Position numbers and translations under genes: made by a program | The notes under the pieces: model-generated | Told to the model about the DNA's origin: nothing | The model's database searches: none | The model's input: the letters and a program-made list of their open reading frames with translations, nothing else | Part shown: piece by piece, positions 36,063 through 45,257 of the stretch | Numbering within the stretch: the first letter of the stretch is position 1 | Layout of the letters: every line of letters begins with the position of its first letter | Assembly (NCBI RefSeq): GCF_018613725.1 | Contig: NZ_JAGGPS010000007.1 | Span: forward strand, 66,606 to 117,460 | DNA length: 50,855 nt | DNA from: Hymenobacter sp. ISL-91 | Lineage (GTDB): Bacteria; Bacteroidota; Bacteroidia; Cytophagales; Hymenobacteraceae | Direction of reading: 5' to 3'

Positions 36063-38063
36063 GTGCCGCCCGAAGAAGTTGCCCTGTCCGTTATTATCGT
36101 CAACTACAATGTCTGCTACTTTCTGGAGCAGGCGCTGCTGTCGGTGCGGCGGGCGGGCGAGAAGCTGGGCCGGCCGCTGGAGGTGTTCGTGGTCGATAAC
36201 AACTCGGTGGACGGCTCGGTGGCCATGGTGCGGGCCAGGTTTCCGGAGGTAATCCTCATGGCCAACCACCACAATCCGGGGTTCTCGAAGGCCAATAACC
36301 AGGCACTGCGTAAAGCCAGGGGCCGGTACGTGCTGCTGCTCAACCCCGATACGGTGGTGGAGGAAGATACCTTCCGGCTGTGCTGCGAGTTTATGGATGC
36401 GCACCCGCGCTGCGGTGGCCTGGGTGTGAAAATGCTTGACGGGCAGGGCCGGTTTCTGCCCGAAAGCAAGCGCGGCCTGCCCACGCCGGCGGTGGCTTTC
36501 TACAAGATATTCGGGCTGGCGCGGCTGTTTCCGAAGTCGCGGCGCTTCGGGCGCTACCACCTGGGCTTCCTCAGCCCCAACGAAACCCACGAAATTGAGG
36601 TGCTCAGTGGGGCCTTTATGCTGATGCGCCAGGCGGCGCTGGCCGAAGTAGGACTGCTCGACGAGGACTACTTCATGTACGGCGAGGACATCGACCTTTC
36701 GTACCGCCTCACGCAGGGCGGCTGGCAGAATTACTACTACCCCGGCACCCGCATCATTCATTACAAGGGCGAAAGCACGAAGCGCACGAGCGTGAATTAC
36801 GTATTCGTGTTCTACCGGGCAATGGTCATTTTCGCTCGCAAGCACTTCGCCCCGCAGCGCGCGGGTACGTTTTCGGTGCTGATAAACGCGGCTATCTGGC
36901 TACGGGCGGGCGCAGCGGTGGCCCAGCGGCTGCTGCTGCGGGCCGCCCCGGTGCTGCTCGATGCGGGGCTGCTGTACGCGGGTATGTACCTGCTCAAAAA
37001 CTACTGGGAACAGAACCACAAGTACGTGCGCGAGCCCTACCCCGAGCAGTACATGCTGCTGGCGGTGCCGGTCTACATTGCTGTGTGGCTGGGTTCGGCG
37101 TTTCTGAGCGGGGCCTACGACCGGCCGCTGCGGGCCGGGCGGCTGGTACGCGGCATTGTGGTGGGTACGCTGCTGATTTCGGCCTTTAGCAACTTCCTGG
37201 ACGCTTGGCGCTTCTCTAAAGCCCTTATTCTGTTGGGGGGCGCGTGGGCGGTGGCGGCTTTGCTGCTGCGCCGGGCGGCGGGCAATTTCCTGCGCCACCG
37301 TCGCTTTAGTCTAAGCGAAAGCCAGCAGAAAAACGTGGGCATCGTGGGTTCGGCGGAGGAAAGCGGCCGGGTACGCCAGCTGCTGGAGCAGGCCGCCGTG
37401 CCGGCCCGCATTATCGGCTACGTAGAGCCGACCACCGCACCGGCTACCGGCGCCGCGCCGCCGCCCGACGACCTGCTGGGCGAGGTGCGCCAGCTGGAAG
37501 ACATCATCCGCATCTATGGGCTCGATGAGTTGGTGTTTTGCGGCCGCGACCTACCCGCAAGCCAGATTATCGGGCTGATGGCCGGCCTGCCCCAACACCC
37601 ACCAGTAGCGTTCAAAATTCTGCCCCCCGGCAGCCAGTACATCATCGGCAGCTCGGGCAAAGATTCGCCCGGCGACTACTATGCCCTCGATATTACGCTC
37701 AATCTGTTTCGGCCCGAGCAAGTGCGCAACAAGCGCCTGCTCGATATACTCAGTAGCCTGCTGCTGCTGACGCTGAGCCCGTTGCTGGTGTGGTTTGAGC
37801 AGCACAAAGCAGGGTTTCTGCGCAACTGCCTGCGCGTGCTGGTGGGCGCGCGTACCTGGGTAGGCCTGCGCCATGCCACCGCACCGCAGGCAGCGGCCCG
37901 GGCCATCCTTTCGCCCGCCGATGCCGCCGCCACCGCCGCCACCGGCCCACTCGACGAAGCTACCCAGCGCCGCCTGGAACTGCTTTATGCCAAGGACTAC
38001 CACCCCGCCATCGACTGGCGCATTATGGCCCAGTGCCTGCGCCACTTGGGCCGGGAGGAGTAG
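36063..38063 (+). CDS. GT2 glycosyltransferase fused to a polyprenyl-sugar-transferase-like module lacking its catalytic core
   Basis: 666 aa with a GTG start, the only one in place for the GT2 opening LSVIIVNYN. Residues about 8-265 are a GT2 domain (rhamnosyltransferase-like): DNNSVDGS, LLNPDTVVEED and GEDIDLSYRL hold the nucleotide and metal residues. Residues about 280-410 carry four or so membrane helices (YPEQYMLLAVPVYIAVWLGS; LSGAYDRP). Residues about 420-560 are a Rossmann-like domain (NVGIVGSAEESGRV). The end begins like a PglC/WbaP sugar-phosphate transferase (RNKRLLDILSSLLLLTLSPL) and jumps to a C-terminal-like RVLVGARTWVGLRHA, leaving out the catalytic centre. It probably acts on a surface polysaccharide; the rear half may be scaffold or binding module. 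Confidence 0.85.
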   Translation: MPPEEVALSVIIVNYNVCYFLEQALLSVRRAGEKLGRPLEVFVVDNNSVDGSVAMVRARFPEVILMANHHNPGFSKANNQALRKARGRYVLLLNPDTVVEEDTFRLCCEFMDAHPRCGGLGVKMLDGQGRFLPESKRGLPTPAVAFYKIFGLARLFPKSRRFGRYHLGFLSPNETHEIEVLSGAFMLMRQAALAEVGLLDEDYFMYGEDIDLSYRLTQGGWQNYYYPGTRIIHYKGESTKRTSVNYVFVFYRAMVIFARKHFAPQRAGTFSVLINAAIWLRAGAAVAQRLLLRAAPVLLDAGLLYAGMYLLKNYWEQNHKYVREPYPEQYMLLAVPVYIAVWLGSAFLSGAYDRPLRAGRLVRGIVVGTLLISAFSNFLDAWRFSKALILLGGAWAVAALLLRRAAGNFLRHRRFSLSESQQKNVGIVGSAEESGRVRQLLEQAAVPARIIGYVEPTTAPATGAAPPPDDLLGEVRQLEDIIRIYGLDELVFCGRDLPASQIIGLMAGLPQHPPVAFKILPPGSQYIIGSSGKDSPGDYYALDITLNLFRPEQVRNKRLLDILSSLLLLTLSPLLVWFEQHKAGFLRNCLRVLVGARTWVGLRHATAPQAAARAILSPADAAATAATGPLDEATQRRLELLYAKDYHPAIDWRIMAQCLRHLGREE

Positions 38064-38140
38064 GGCAGCACAACGGCCTATACTATCGGTTCCTGACGAA
38101 CAGTTTACCTTTACCGTTCCACCCACCCATAGCCCCTAGT

Positions 38141-39367
38141 ATGTCTGCTACTGCTGCCACCGACCGCGCCCCGCTTGTTCTCTCCGACCGCATTAATGCC
38201 ATGCAGGAGTCGCAAACTATTGCCATGGCCAAAAAGGCCCGGGCGCTGGCAGCCGAAGGCGTTGATGTTATCAGCCTGAGCTTTGGCGAACCCGATTTCC
38301 AGACACCTCAGTATATAAAGGACGCTGCCAAGCAGGCCCTCGACGAAGGCTACACCTTCTACACGCCGGTGCCCGGCTATCTGGAGTTGCGGCAGGCTAT
38401 CTGCGACAAGTTCCGGCGCGACAACCAGCTGGACTATCTGCCCGAGAACATTGTGGTAAGTACCGGCGCCAAACAGTCGCTGGCCAACGCCGTGCTCAGC
38501 TTAGTGAACCCGGGCGATGAGGTAATTGTGTTTTCGCCGTACTGGGTGAGCTATGAGGAAATGGTGCGGCTGGCCGAGGGCGTGAGCGTGCCGCTGGTTG
38601 GGGCATTCGAAAATAACTTCAAGGTAACGGCCGCGCAGGTAGAGGCGGCCATTACGCCCCGCACCCGGCTCATTATGTACTCTTCGCCCTGCAACCCTAC
38701 CGGGGCGGTTTTCAGCCGCGAAGAGCTGGCTGAACTGGCCGCCGTAGTGGCCCGGCACCCCCACATTCATGTGCTGGCCGACGAGATTTACGAGTACATC
38801 AACTTCGTGGGTGAGCACGTAAGTCTGGCCCAGTTTGAGGAGGTGAAGGACCAGGTAATTACCGTGAATGGCTTCTCGAAGGGCTATGCCATGACCGGCT
38901 GGCGGGTGGGCTACCTGGCTGCCCGGCGCGAAATTGCTGCCGCCTGCGAGAAAATCCAGAGTCAGATTACTTCCGGCACCTGCTCGATTGCCCAGCGGGC
39001 CAGCATTGCGGCCCTGGAGGGCGGCCGCGCCTCGGCCGATGAGATGGTGGCTGCCTACCGCCGCCGCCGCGACCTGGTGCTGGAGCTGGTACAGGATATT
39101 CCCGGTTTCCGGACCAACGTGCCCAGCGGCGCTTTCTATCTGTTTCCTGATGTAACCGGGTATTTTGGCCGCACTACAGCCGCCGGCGAAACCATTGCTA
39201 CGGCCTCCGACCTGGCCATGTACCTGCTCAATGATGCCCATGTAGCTGCCGTCGATGGTGCCGCCTTTGGCGCACCTGACTGCCTGCGCTTCAGCACCGC
39301 CGCTGCCGACGAGAAGCTTCGCGAGGCTTTCGAGCGGATCAAGGCATCGTTGGCCCGGCTGAAATAG
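38141..39367 (+). CDS. class I/II pyridoxal-phosphate aminotransferase, aspartate type
   Basis: 408 aa from ATG 38141; the upstream reading to 38033 is non-coding-like. Transfers amino groups between aspartate (or aromatic amino acids) and 2-oxo acids. Fold type I with family signatures: SLSFGEPDFQTPQYI (about 41-55), STGAKQSLANAVLSLVNPGD, SSPCNPTGAVFSREEL, LADEIYEYINF and the PLP-binding Lys in NGFSKGYAMTGWRVGYL. It resembles subgroup Ib aspartate aminotransferases. Follows the GT2 fusion by 77 bp; a family B repeat follows it. Confidence 0.94.
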   Translation: MSATAATDRAPLVLSDRINAMQESQTIAMAKKARALAAEGVDVISLSFGEPDFQTPQYIKDAAKQALDEGYTFYTPVPGYLELRQAICDKFRRDNQLDYLPENIVVSTGAKQSLANAVLSLVNPGDEVIVFSPYWVSYEEMVRLAEGVSVPLVGAFENNFKVTAAQVEAAITPRTRLIMYSSPCNPTGAVFSREELAELAAVVARHPHIHVLADEIYEYINFVGEHVSLAQFEEVKDQVITVNGFSKGYAMTGWRVGYLAARREIAAACEKIQSQITSGTCSIAQRASIAALEGGRASADEMVAAYRRRRDLVLELVQDIPGFRTNVPSGAFYLFPDVTGYFGRTTAAGETIATASDLAMYLLNDAHVAAVDGAAFGAPDCLRFSTAAADEKLREAFERIKASLARLK

Positions 39368-39384
39368 AAGCGAGTAGATACACT

Positions 39385-39479
39385 GTCATTCTGAGTAGCG
39401 CGAAGAATCTCGCTCGAATCCTTTGAACGATAATTGCGCAACGATTCGAAGCGAGATTCTTCGCTGCGCTCTGAATGAC
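39385..39479. repeat. long inverted repeat, family B copy 3
   Basis: Arms GTCATTCTGAGTAGCGCGAA and GCTGCGCTCTGAATGAC with inner AGAATCTCGCTCGAATC / GATTCGAAGCGAGATTCT. Less perfect than copies 1 and 2. Between aspartate aminotransferase and the kinase gene. Confidence 0.85.
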
Positions 39480-39522
39480 GTTCCTTATCTCCCCTCTCTG
39501 TACTCACTACTCAATACTAAAC

Positions 39523-39530
39523 TACCTTTG
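39523..39530 (+). promoter_or_regulatory. TANNTTTG (-7) box of the heptose kinase gene
   Basis: TACCTTTG, exact consensus, 26 nt before ATG 39557. Confidence 0.55.
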
Positions 39531-39556
39531 CGGCTTCTTACCGGATTCCGTTTTTA

Positions 39557-40582
39557 ATGCCCGCTACTACCTTGCCGCCTGCTTCGCTGCCTGACCTTTT
39601 TGCTGCTTTCAACCAGCTAACCGTGCTTATTGTGGGCGACGTGATGCTTGACGCCTACGTGTGGGGCCGCTCGGTACGCCTCTCGCCCGAAGCTCCGGTG
39701 CCGGTGGTAAACGTGAGCCGTACCGAGCAGCGCCTGGGCGGCGCGGCCAACGTGGCGCTGAACGTGCAGGCGCTGGGGGCCACGCCGTTGCTGTGTGCCC
39801 TTATCGGGCAGGACGCGGGCGGCGACCAGCTGCTGGAGCGGCTGGAGGCAAACGGGCTGCCGGCCGAGGGTATTGTGCGCTCCGGCACCCGGCCCACTAC
39901 GGTTAAGCAGCGCATTCTGGCCCACGGGCAGCAACTATTACGCATCGACTCCGAAGTGGAAACGGAAGCCGACGCCACCGAAAACGAGGCCCTTACGGCC
40001 CGCTTTGCCCAGCTGCTGGCGCGGGCCGATGTGGTGATTTTCGAGGATTACGACAAGGGCGTGCTCACCGAGAGCAACATCCGCCACTTTATCAGTCTGG
40101 CCCGCGAGCGAGGTATCCCCACCGTAGTCGACCCCAAGAAGCGGAACTTCCTGGCCTACCAGCACTGCACCCTGTTCAAGCCCAACCTGAAGGAATTGCG
40201 CGAGGGCCTCAAGCTCGAATTCGGCGACCCGGGTACCGACCAGGCCGGTTTCGAGGCGGCCGTGGCCCGGCTGCGGGAGGTGCTGAAACCCGAAATGGTG
40301 CTCGTTACACTATCGGAGCACGGCGTGTTTGCCCAGCGGCAGGAACACAAAACCTACCTGCCGGCCCACCTGCGCACCATATCCGATGTGTCGGGGGCCG
40401 GTGATACGGTTATCAGTATTGCCGCCTTATGCGTAGGCCTGCAGCTGCCGGTGGCGGCAACGGCGGCCCTGGCCAACCTGGGTGGCGGCCTGGTGTGCGA
40501 GCAGGTGGGCGTGGTACCTATCGAAAAAAAGCTGCTACTGCAGGAAGCCGAGCGAGTGGGCCTGAACCTGAGCGTCGGCTGA
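39557..40582 (+). CDS. rfaE1: D-glycero-beta-D-manno-heptose-7-phosphate kinase (kinase domain only)
   Basis: 341 aa PfkB/ribokinase-family enzyme. It phosphorylates heptose-7-phosphate at C1 on the way to ADP-heptose for lipopolysaccharide. Motifs: LIVGDVMLDAYVWGRSVRLS (with the substrate Asp), LGGAANVALNVQALGA, KPNLKELREG and the PfkB signature DVSGAGDTVISI (anion hole and catalytic Asp). The cytidylyl/adenylyltransferase half found in E. coli HldE is absent, so a separate rfaE2 gene is expected elsewhere. Promoter box at 39523. Confidence 0.93.
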   Translation: MPATTLPPASLPDLFAAFNQLTVLIVGDVMLDAYVWGRSVRLSPEAPVPVVNVSRTEQRLGGAANVALNVQALGATPLLCALIGQDAGGDQLLERLEANGLPAEGIVRSGTRPTTVKQRILAHGQQLLRIDSEVETEADATENEALTARFAQLLARADVVIFEDYDKGVLTESNIRHFISLARERGIPTVVDPKKRNFLAYQHCTLFKPNLKELREGLKLEFGDPGTDQAGFEAAVARLREVLKPEMVLVTLSEHGVFAQRQEHKTYLPAHLRTISDVSGAGDTVISIAALCVGLQLPVAATAALANLGGGLVCEQVGVVPIEKKLLLQEAERVGLNLSVG

Positions 40583-40627
40583 TTGCAACCGCTGTTCGTG
40601 TTGCGTAGGCTCGGCTATGGCAGGCAA

Positions 40628-42031
40628 CTAGTTGAGGAGCTTGGGACCCTCTCTCAGCAGGGCCTGCGTGGCACCGGAAAGGGTAAAGCAGAGGGTTAGG
40701 AACAGCAGATACGTTAGTACCAGTGGCAGCCGGTAAGGAGCCAAGCGGCGCCACGTCCAAGTGGCTGGCCATCCGAAGCAGGCAATTGCCACCAGGAGCA
40801 GGTGCAGCGACAACACATAGCGGCATTCTACGGGCAGCGGCACCGATATCAGGGCAGGTATTAGCAGGGCCGATATCAGCAGGATGTGCGTAACGGTAAG
40901 TTGGTTGAGGCGCAGCATGCAGATGATGATGGCCACGAATAAAAGGGTGTAATTCATCCCGGCCAGTAAGCCCGTGGTGGTGTATACCCGGTAGAGATAC
41001 GGGGTAGGGTAGAGCACGTCGAGCCCGTTGAACAGGTGGCGGGCATTGAGGCCCAGCATGTCCAGTGGATGACGCAGCACGAACTGCAGGTATTCGCCAT
41101 AGGAATCCATTTTCCTGTTGAAATCCAGTGCGAGCAGTGCTGTTCCGCTCAGATCCAGGTACTGGACCTGGGCGTTGGAATAATCGACTGCAATGCCGGT
41201 TTCATATTTCTGGACCGTAAACCCGTCAGTAATTTTCTGCAAGTACAGGTCGCCGGTTGCCACCATAGCCGGGTCTGTGTAGTCGATGCCAATAACGAGC
41301 GGACGATTTATCCCAAAGTTTTCCCAATTGATGTACCATTGCGGTGCGCTCAACAGCATGAATCCCAGGGCGTACGCGCCTAAAAACCGGCTTACCGCAA
41401 TGTGCCACCGCCGGGTACTGTCGTGGTAAGCCAACCAGCTACCCACCGCCAACACCGATGGTAAGGCCACCAGATAAACGGGCCGCATATTGATGACGGC
41501 CGCTACCAGTAGGCCCGCCAGCACGCTTTTTGCCAGGGTAGGGCGAGGCAAGAGCAGGCACAGTGCTCCTACCAGCCCTGCTACGGCCGGAAAATCGGTG
41601 AGCATGTAGTTGAAATAGTCGCGCCAAAGCAAAAACCCGACGACGATAAATGCTCCCCGCCGCAGTGGTGGGAGCTTCGTGCCAGTGACGCGCTGCCACA
41701 GCAGCGCCGGCAGCCATCCGAATATGGCGCCGGCTACCAGAGCCCCTACAAGTTTAATCAGGGCCTCTTCCGAGACAATGCTCTGGGCGTTGGCCAGCGC
41801 AACTATTGGAACGTACAGCAACGGGTACAGGTAGCCGCGCAGGGCGCTATCGAAGCGGAGCAGCGCGAAATCACCCCCATTGTATAGTTTATATGCCAGC
41901 TCCCGGTAGCCGTTGGCATCGTACACCTGGATGTGGAAACGGGAGGTAAATACGTGTACTCCGAACAACAGAAACGCAATACCGAACCAGAACCAGGAAC
42001 GGGCTGTAAGGCGGGTGAGCAGGGCAGGCAT
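40628..42031 (-). CDS. polytopic membrane protein, possibly a GT-C type glycosyltransferase
   Basis: 467 aa from ATG 42031. About 11-12 hydrophobic segments. The first loop reads IQVYDANGYRELAYKLYNGG (about 45-65), with a conserved-looking Asp and Tyr near the outer face, like the catalytic loop of GT-C enzymes such as PMT/ArnT, followed by DSALRGYLYPLLYVP. A large loop (PQWYINWENFGINRPLVIG, about 235-330) lies mid-protein. No clear DD or ED motif, so the enzyme call is tentative. It is slightly poorer in GC than its neighbours. No gene of the same pathway adjoins it. Confidence 0.7.
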   Translation of the reverse strand: MPALLTRLTARSWFWFGIAFLLFGVHVFTSRFHIQVYDANGYRELAYKLYNGGDFALLRFDSALRGYLYPLLYVPIVALANAQSIVSEEALIKLVGALVAGAIFGWLPALLWQRVTGTKLPPLRRGAFIVVGFLLWRDYFNYMLTDFPAVAGLVGALCLLLPRPTLAKSVLAGLLVAAVINMRPVYLVALPSVLAVGSWLAYHDSTRRWHIAVSRFLGAYALGFMLLSAPQWYINWENFGINRPLVIGIDYTDPAMVATGDLYLQKITDGFTVQKYETGIAVDYSNAQVQYLDLSGTALLALDFNRKMDSYGEYLQFVLRHPLDMLGLNARHLFNGLDVLYPTPYLYRVYTTTGLLAGMNYTLLFVAIIICMLRLNQLTVTHILLISALLIPALISVPLPVECRYVLSLHLLLVAIACFGWPATWTWRRLAPYRLPLVLTYLLFLTLCFTLSGATQALLREGPKLLN

Positions 42032-42073
42032 AGCAAATGGGTAAGCCACAAAGAACACGACAAAACGGAAACA

Positions 42074-42113
42074 GCCCGCCAGTTTCGTAGTGGAGCACCT
42101 GAAACTGGCGGGC
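42074..42113. terminator. terminator-like hairpin after hemE
   Basis: 13-bp perfect stem GCCCGCCAGTTTC / GAAACTGGCGGGC, 14-nt loop, 24 nt past the hemE stop (minus strand). Confidence 0.75.
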
Positions 42114-42136
42114 CGTTGTAGCCAGAAGCAACGACG

Positions 42137-43171
42137 CTACCTGCGCATCCCCGCGCTGTACTCCTTCACCGTTTCAATGAACACCTTCACGTTGTCGGGG
42201 TTGGTGTCGGGGTACACGCCGTGGCCCAGGTTGGCAATGTGGCGCTGAGGGCCGAACTGGTCGAGCATAGCCCGCGTGGCCGCCTGTACCTGGGCGGGTG
42301 TGCCATAGAGGGCGCAGGGGTCGAGGTTGCCCTGCAGGGTTTTGTCGCCTACCAGCGGGCGGACCGTGCGCGGGTCTTGGTTCCAGTCGAGGCCGATGGT
42401 GCGGCAGGGCAGGGCCGCAAAGTCTTCTATGGCCCAGAAGGCACCTTTGGCAAATACCGTTACCGGTACGTTGGGCAGGGCCGCGCAGATTTCGGCAATG
42501 TAGCGCTGGCTGAATTCTGCGTAATGTGCGGGCGGCAGAATACCGGCCCAGGAGTCGAACACCTGAATCAGATTAGCACCGGCCGCCACCTGCGCCTGCA
42601 GATAGGCAATGGTAGTAGCCGTGATTTTGCGCAGCAGCTCGTGGGCCAGCTCCGGCTCCTGGTACAGCATTCGGCGGGCCTTGCTGAAGGTTTTCGAGCC
42701 GTGGCCCTCTACCATATAGGCCAGGATAGTCCAGGGCGCGCCGGCAAAACCGATGAGCGGCACCCGGCCGTTGAGCGCGCGCTTGGTGACGCGCAACGCC
42801 TCCAGCACGTAGCCCAGGTGCTCCTCGGGGTCGGCAATGCGCATCCGGGCTACATCGGCGGCCGTTTTGATGGTTTCAGGGAACAGCGGGCCTTTGGCTT
42901 CCACCATTTCGTAGGTCAGGCCCATGGCCTCGGGCACCACCAGAATATCGGAGAAGATGATGGCGGCATCCACATCGAGTGCATCAACGGGCTGGATGGT
43001 AACCTCGGCGGCCAGCTCGGGTGTTTCTACCAGCTCCTTGAAGCCGCTGAGCCGGCCCCGCAACGCCCGGTACTGGGGCAGAATCCGGCCCGCCTGACGC
43101 ATGAGCCATACAGGGGTACGTTCGGTTTCTTCGCCGCGGGCGGCGCGCAGGAGCAGGTCGTTTTTAAGCAC
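42137..43171 (-). CDS. hemE: uroporphyrinogen decarboxylase
   Basis: 344 aa. Removes four carboxyl groups from uroporphyrinogen III to make coproporphyrinogen III in haem synthesis. Family motifs: [20 protein letters not shown] (18-37), with the invariant Arg pair, [37 protein letters not shown] and the closing [12 protein letters not shown]. Length is normal. A heptad element lies 9 nt upstream of the start, so the 5' leader of the mRNA is made largely of repeat. Confidence 0.97.
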   Translation of the reverse strand: MLKNDLLLRAARGEETERTPVWLMRQAGRILPQYRALRGRLSGFKELVETPELAAEVTIQPVDALDVDAAIIFSDILVVPEAMGLTYEMVEAKGPLFPETIKTAADVARMRIADPEEHLGYVLEALRVTKRALNGRVPLIGFAGAPWTILAYMVEGHGSKTFSKARRMLYQEPELAHELLRKITATTIAYLQAQVAAGANLIQVFDSWAGILPPAHYAEFSQRYIAEICAALPNVPVTVFAKGAFWAIEDFAALPCRTIGLDWNQDPRTVRPLVGDKTLQGNLDPCALYGTPAQVQAATRAMLDQFGPQRHIANLGHGVYPDTNPDNVKVFIETVKEYSAGMRR

Positions 43172-43179
43172 GGGTTTTT

Positions 43180-43224
43180 AGCTGTTAGCTAATAGCTGGT
43201 AGCCGTTAGCTTTCTGTTGAAAAG
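43180..43224. repeat. heptad AGCTNNN element, copy 4 (one arm)
   Basis: AGCTGTT, AGCTAAT, AGCTGGT, AGCCGTT, AGCTTTC, then TGTTGAAAAG. It holds the left arm and the core only; the right arm is missing. Begins 9 nt from the hemE start codon. Confidence 0.85.
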
Positions 43225-43280
43225 GGCCTGTGGTAAGTTTGATAAGCGAGAGCTACTGAATAATAGCGCTCGGCTGATAC

Positions 43281-43898
43281 CTAATCTACGAACAAGGCTT
43301 TGATGGCGGTCATGATAAAGTTTACACCGATGGCCAGCGTGATGAAGCCCATGATGCGGGCCAGCGCCGCCAGGCCCGGGCGACCCAGGAAGCGCGTGAG
43401 CCGCAACGACGACATCAGAATGATGTAGACGGCCAGCGCCACCAGCACGAAGCCGGCAAAAATCAGCCCCATATCGAAATACGTGAGCTTATTGGTGTAC
43501 AGGCTGATACACACGGCAATGGCCCCCGGACCCGAGAGCATGGGCATGGCCAGGGGCGTAAAGCTGATATCATCCTTCTCGCGGCTGGCCTCGATGGTTT
43601 CCTGCGACACTTTGGTGCGGTTGCCGCCGGGCGTGAGCAGATCGAAGGCCGAGCGCATGAGCAGGATACCGCCCGCAATGCGCAGATGATGAATGTTGAT
43701 GCCAAAGAAATTGAGCACGTACTGGCCCGCGAAAAACGACACCGATAGCACCGCCAGCACCGACAGGCAGGCCTTCAGACCAATACTGGCGCGCTCGGCC
43801 GGCGTGTCGCTTTCGGTAAGCGACAGAAAAACCGGCATGGCACCAAACGGATTGACCACGGAGAACAGGGTAGTGAACGTGGCGAGCAGAATATCCAT
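43281..43898 (-). CDS. MarC-family integral membrane protein
   Basis: 205 aa with six membrane helices. Signature regions: FTTLFSVVNPFGAMPVFLSL (8-27), AGGILLMRSAFDLLTPGG (about 80-97), PLAMPMLSGPGAIAVCISLY and a final GFITLAIGVNFIMTAI. MarC proteins were once linked to multiple antibiotic resistance, a claim later withdrawn; a related member was reported as a small-neutral-amino-acid transporter. Substrate unknown. Promoter box TACCTTTG (minus) at 43922-43929. Confidence 0.93.
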   Translation of the reverse strand: MDILLATFTTLFSVVNPFGAMPVFLSLTESDTPAERASIGLKACLSVLAVLSVSFFAGQYVLNFFGINIHHLRIAGGILLMRSAFDLLTPGGNRTKVSQETIEASREKDDISFTPLAMPMLSGPGAIAVCISLYTNKLTYFDMGLIFAGFVLVALAVYIILMSSLRLTRFLGRPGLAALARIMGFITLAIGVNFIMTAIKALFVD

Positions 43899-43921
43899 AG
43901 GCGCGGGCAGGGTATGGCCGG

Positions 43922-43929
43922 CAAAGGTA
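43922..43929 (-). promoter_or_regulatory. TANNTTTG (-7) box of the marC gene
   Basis: TACCTTTG on the minus strand, exact consensus, 23 nt before the start. Confidence 0.55.
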
Positions 43930-44075
43930 CGAGCCTTTGTGGCACGAGCACGGGGAAAATCCTACTTTTAGCGAAAACAACCCCTTGGCGGTGGGTGCGT
44001 AATGCCCTATTGCCGCTTTGTACCACTCCCAAAAAGTGGCCGAATGGCTTCTTTCTTATCCCAATTTCTAGTCTA

Positions 44076-45230
44076 GTGCCTCACTTCGACGAATTTACCT
44101 GGCACACGCTGGTGCAGGCGCTCATACTGGTGCTGGCCGCCGTCGCGCTTATTGCTACCCTGCTGCCGCTGTTGCGCCATACCATCTGGTGGATTCGTGT
44201 GTTCGACTTTCCGCGTTTGCAAATTGTGGGCGTGCTGCTGCTGGTGCTGGTGGCGGGCGCGCTACTGGGCTGGCACCAACCTGCCGAAGATACCTACTGG
44301 ATGCGGGGGCTGCTGGCGAGTGTGGCGCTGGCTACCGCCTACCAGGCATTCCGGATTCTGCCCTACACGCCGCTGGCCGGCAAACATGTGGGCGATAGTA
44401 CCCGCACCGACGGCAAAGGCCATCTGAGCCTGGTGATGATGAACGTGCTACAGTACAACAAACAGAGCGCTAAAGCCCTGCAAGTGCTGCAAGCGGCCGA
44501 TGCGGATATTATTATGGCGGTGGAAACCGACGAGTGGTGGCATCAGCAACTGAAGCCTCTGGAGAAAACGCACCCCCACACCTGCCACGAGCCGCTCGAC
44601 AACACGTACGGACTGCTGTTCTTCTCGCGTCTGCCGCTTGACGGCTGCGAAATCAAGTACCTCATCGACGACGATGTGCCCAGCGTGCATACCAAGGTGC
44701 AGCTGCCCGACGGCCGTACCTGGGTGCGCGTGTACGGCCTGCACCCCAAGCCCCCGGCTCCTGCCGAGTCGGAAACCAGTACCCGCCGCGACGCCGAGCT
44801 GCTGCTGGTAGGCCGCGAGCTGGAGGAGCGCGACGAGCCCACCATTGTGTTCGGTGATATGAACGACGTAGCTTGGTCGCACACCTCCGAGCTTTTCCGG
44901 CGCATCAGTGGCCTGCTCGACCCGCGGGTGGGGCGCGGCCTGCTGCCCACGTTTCATGCCGAGTACCGGCTGCTACGCTGGCCCCTCGACCATGTGTTCG
45001 TGTCGCCCCATTTCAAGGTAGATGACATGGCGCGGCTCCCGTATGTTGGCTCCGACCACTTCCCCATCTTTATCAAGCTTAGCTTCGAACCCAAGGATAA
45101 GGCGGAGCAGGAAGAAAATCTGGAAGAGGTGGATGAGGCCGATGAGCAGGAGGCGGTAGAGAAAATTGAAGAGGCCCGGCAGGAAGAGCGCGAGGAAGAA
45201 GCGCAGGAAGCGGGTCAGGCAAAAGCCTAG
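44076..45230 (+). CDS. membrane-anchored endonuclease/exonuclease/phosphatase (EEP) family protein
   Basis: 384 aa from GTG 44076, the likeliest start; the upstream extension looks non-coding. Three membrane helices at the N-terminus (about 10-32, 48-68, 76-92), then an EEP domain (about 110-340): MMNVLQYNKQ, IIMAVETDEWW (metal Glu), VYGLHPKPP, VFGDMNDVAWSHTSELF (catalytic Asp/Asn) and VGSDHFPIFI (closing Asp-His). The substrate could be nucleic acid, a phospholipid or a phospho-sugar. The last 40 residues are almost all Glu/Ala/Gln (EEVDEADEQEAVEKIEEARQ), a charged helix. It ends 27 bp before recQ. Confidence 0.88.
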   Translation: MPHFDEFTWHTLVQALILVLAAVALIATLLPLLRHTIWWIRVFDFPRLQIVGVLLLVLVAGALLGWHQPAEDTYWMRGLLASVALATAYQAFRILPYTPLAGKHVGDSTRTDGKGHLSLVMMNVLQYNKQSAKALQVLQAADADIIMAVETDEWWHQQLKPLEKTHPHTCHEPLDNTYGLLFFSRLPLDGCEIKYLIDDDVPSVHTKVQLPDGRTWVRVYGLHPKPPAPAESETSTRRDAELLLVGRELEERDEPTIVFGDMNDVAWSHTSELFRRISGLLDPRVGRGLLPTFHAEYRLLRWPLDHVFVSPHFKVDDMARLPYVGSDHFPIFIKLSFEPKDKAEQEENLEEVDEADEQEAVEKIEEARQEEREEEAQEAGQAKA

Positions 45231-45245
45231 CGTCCGGGCGTAGCG

Positions 45246-45253
45246 TACCTTTG
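45246..45253 (+). promoter_or_regulatory. TANNTTTG (-7) box of recQ
   Basis: TACCTTTG, exact consensus, ending 4 nt before ATG 45258. Predicts a leaderless recQ mRNA in addition to any read-through. Confidence 0.55.
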
Positions 45254-45257
45254 CGGC

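Noticed and set aside
43914..44075. Longer N-terminus for the EEP protein
   Set aside because: Overlaps the marC promoter region and gives non-family sequence; GTG 44076 fits better.
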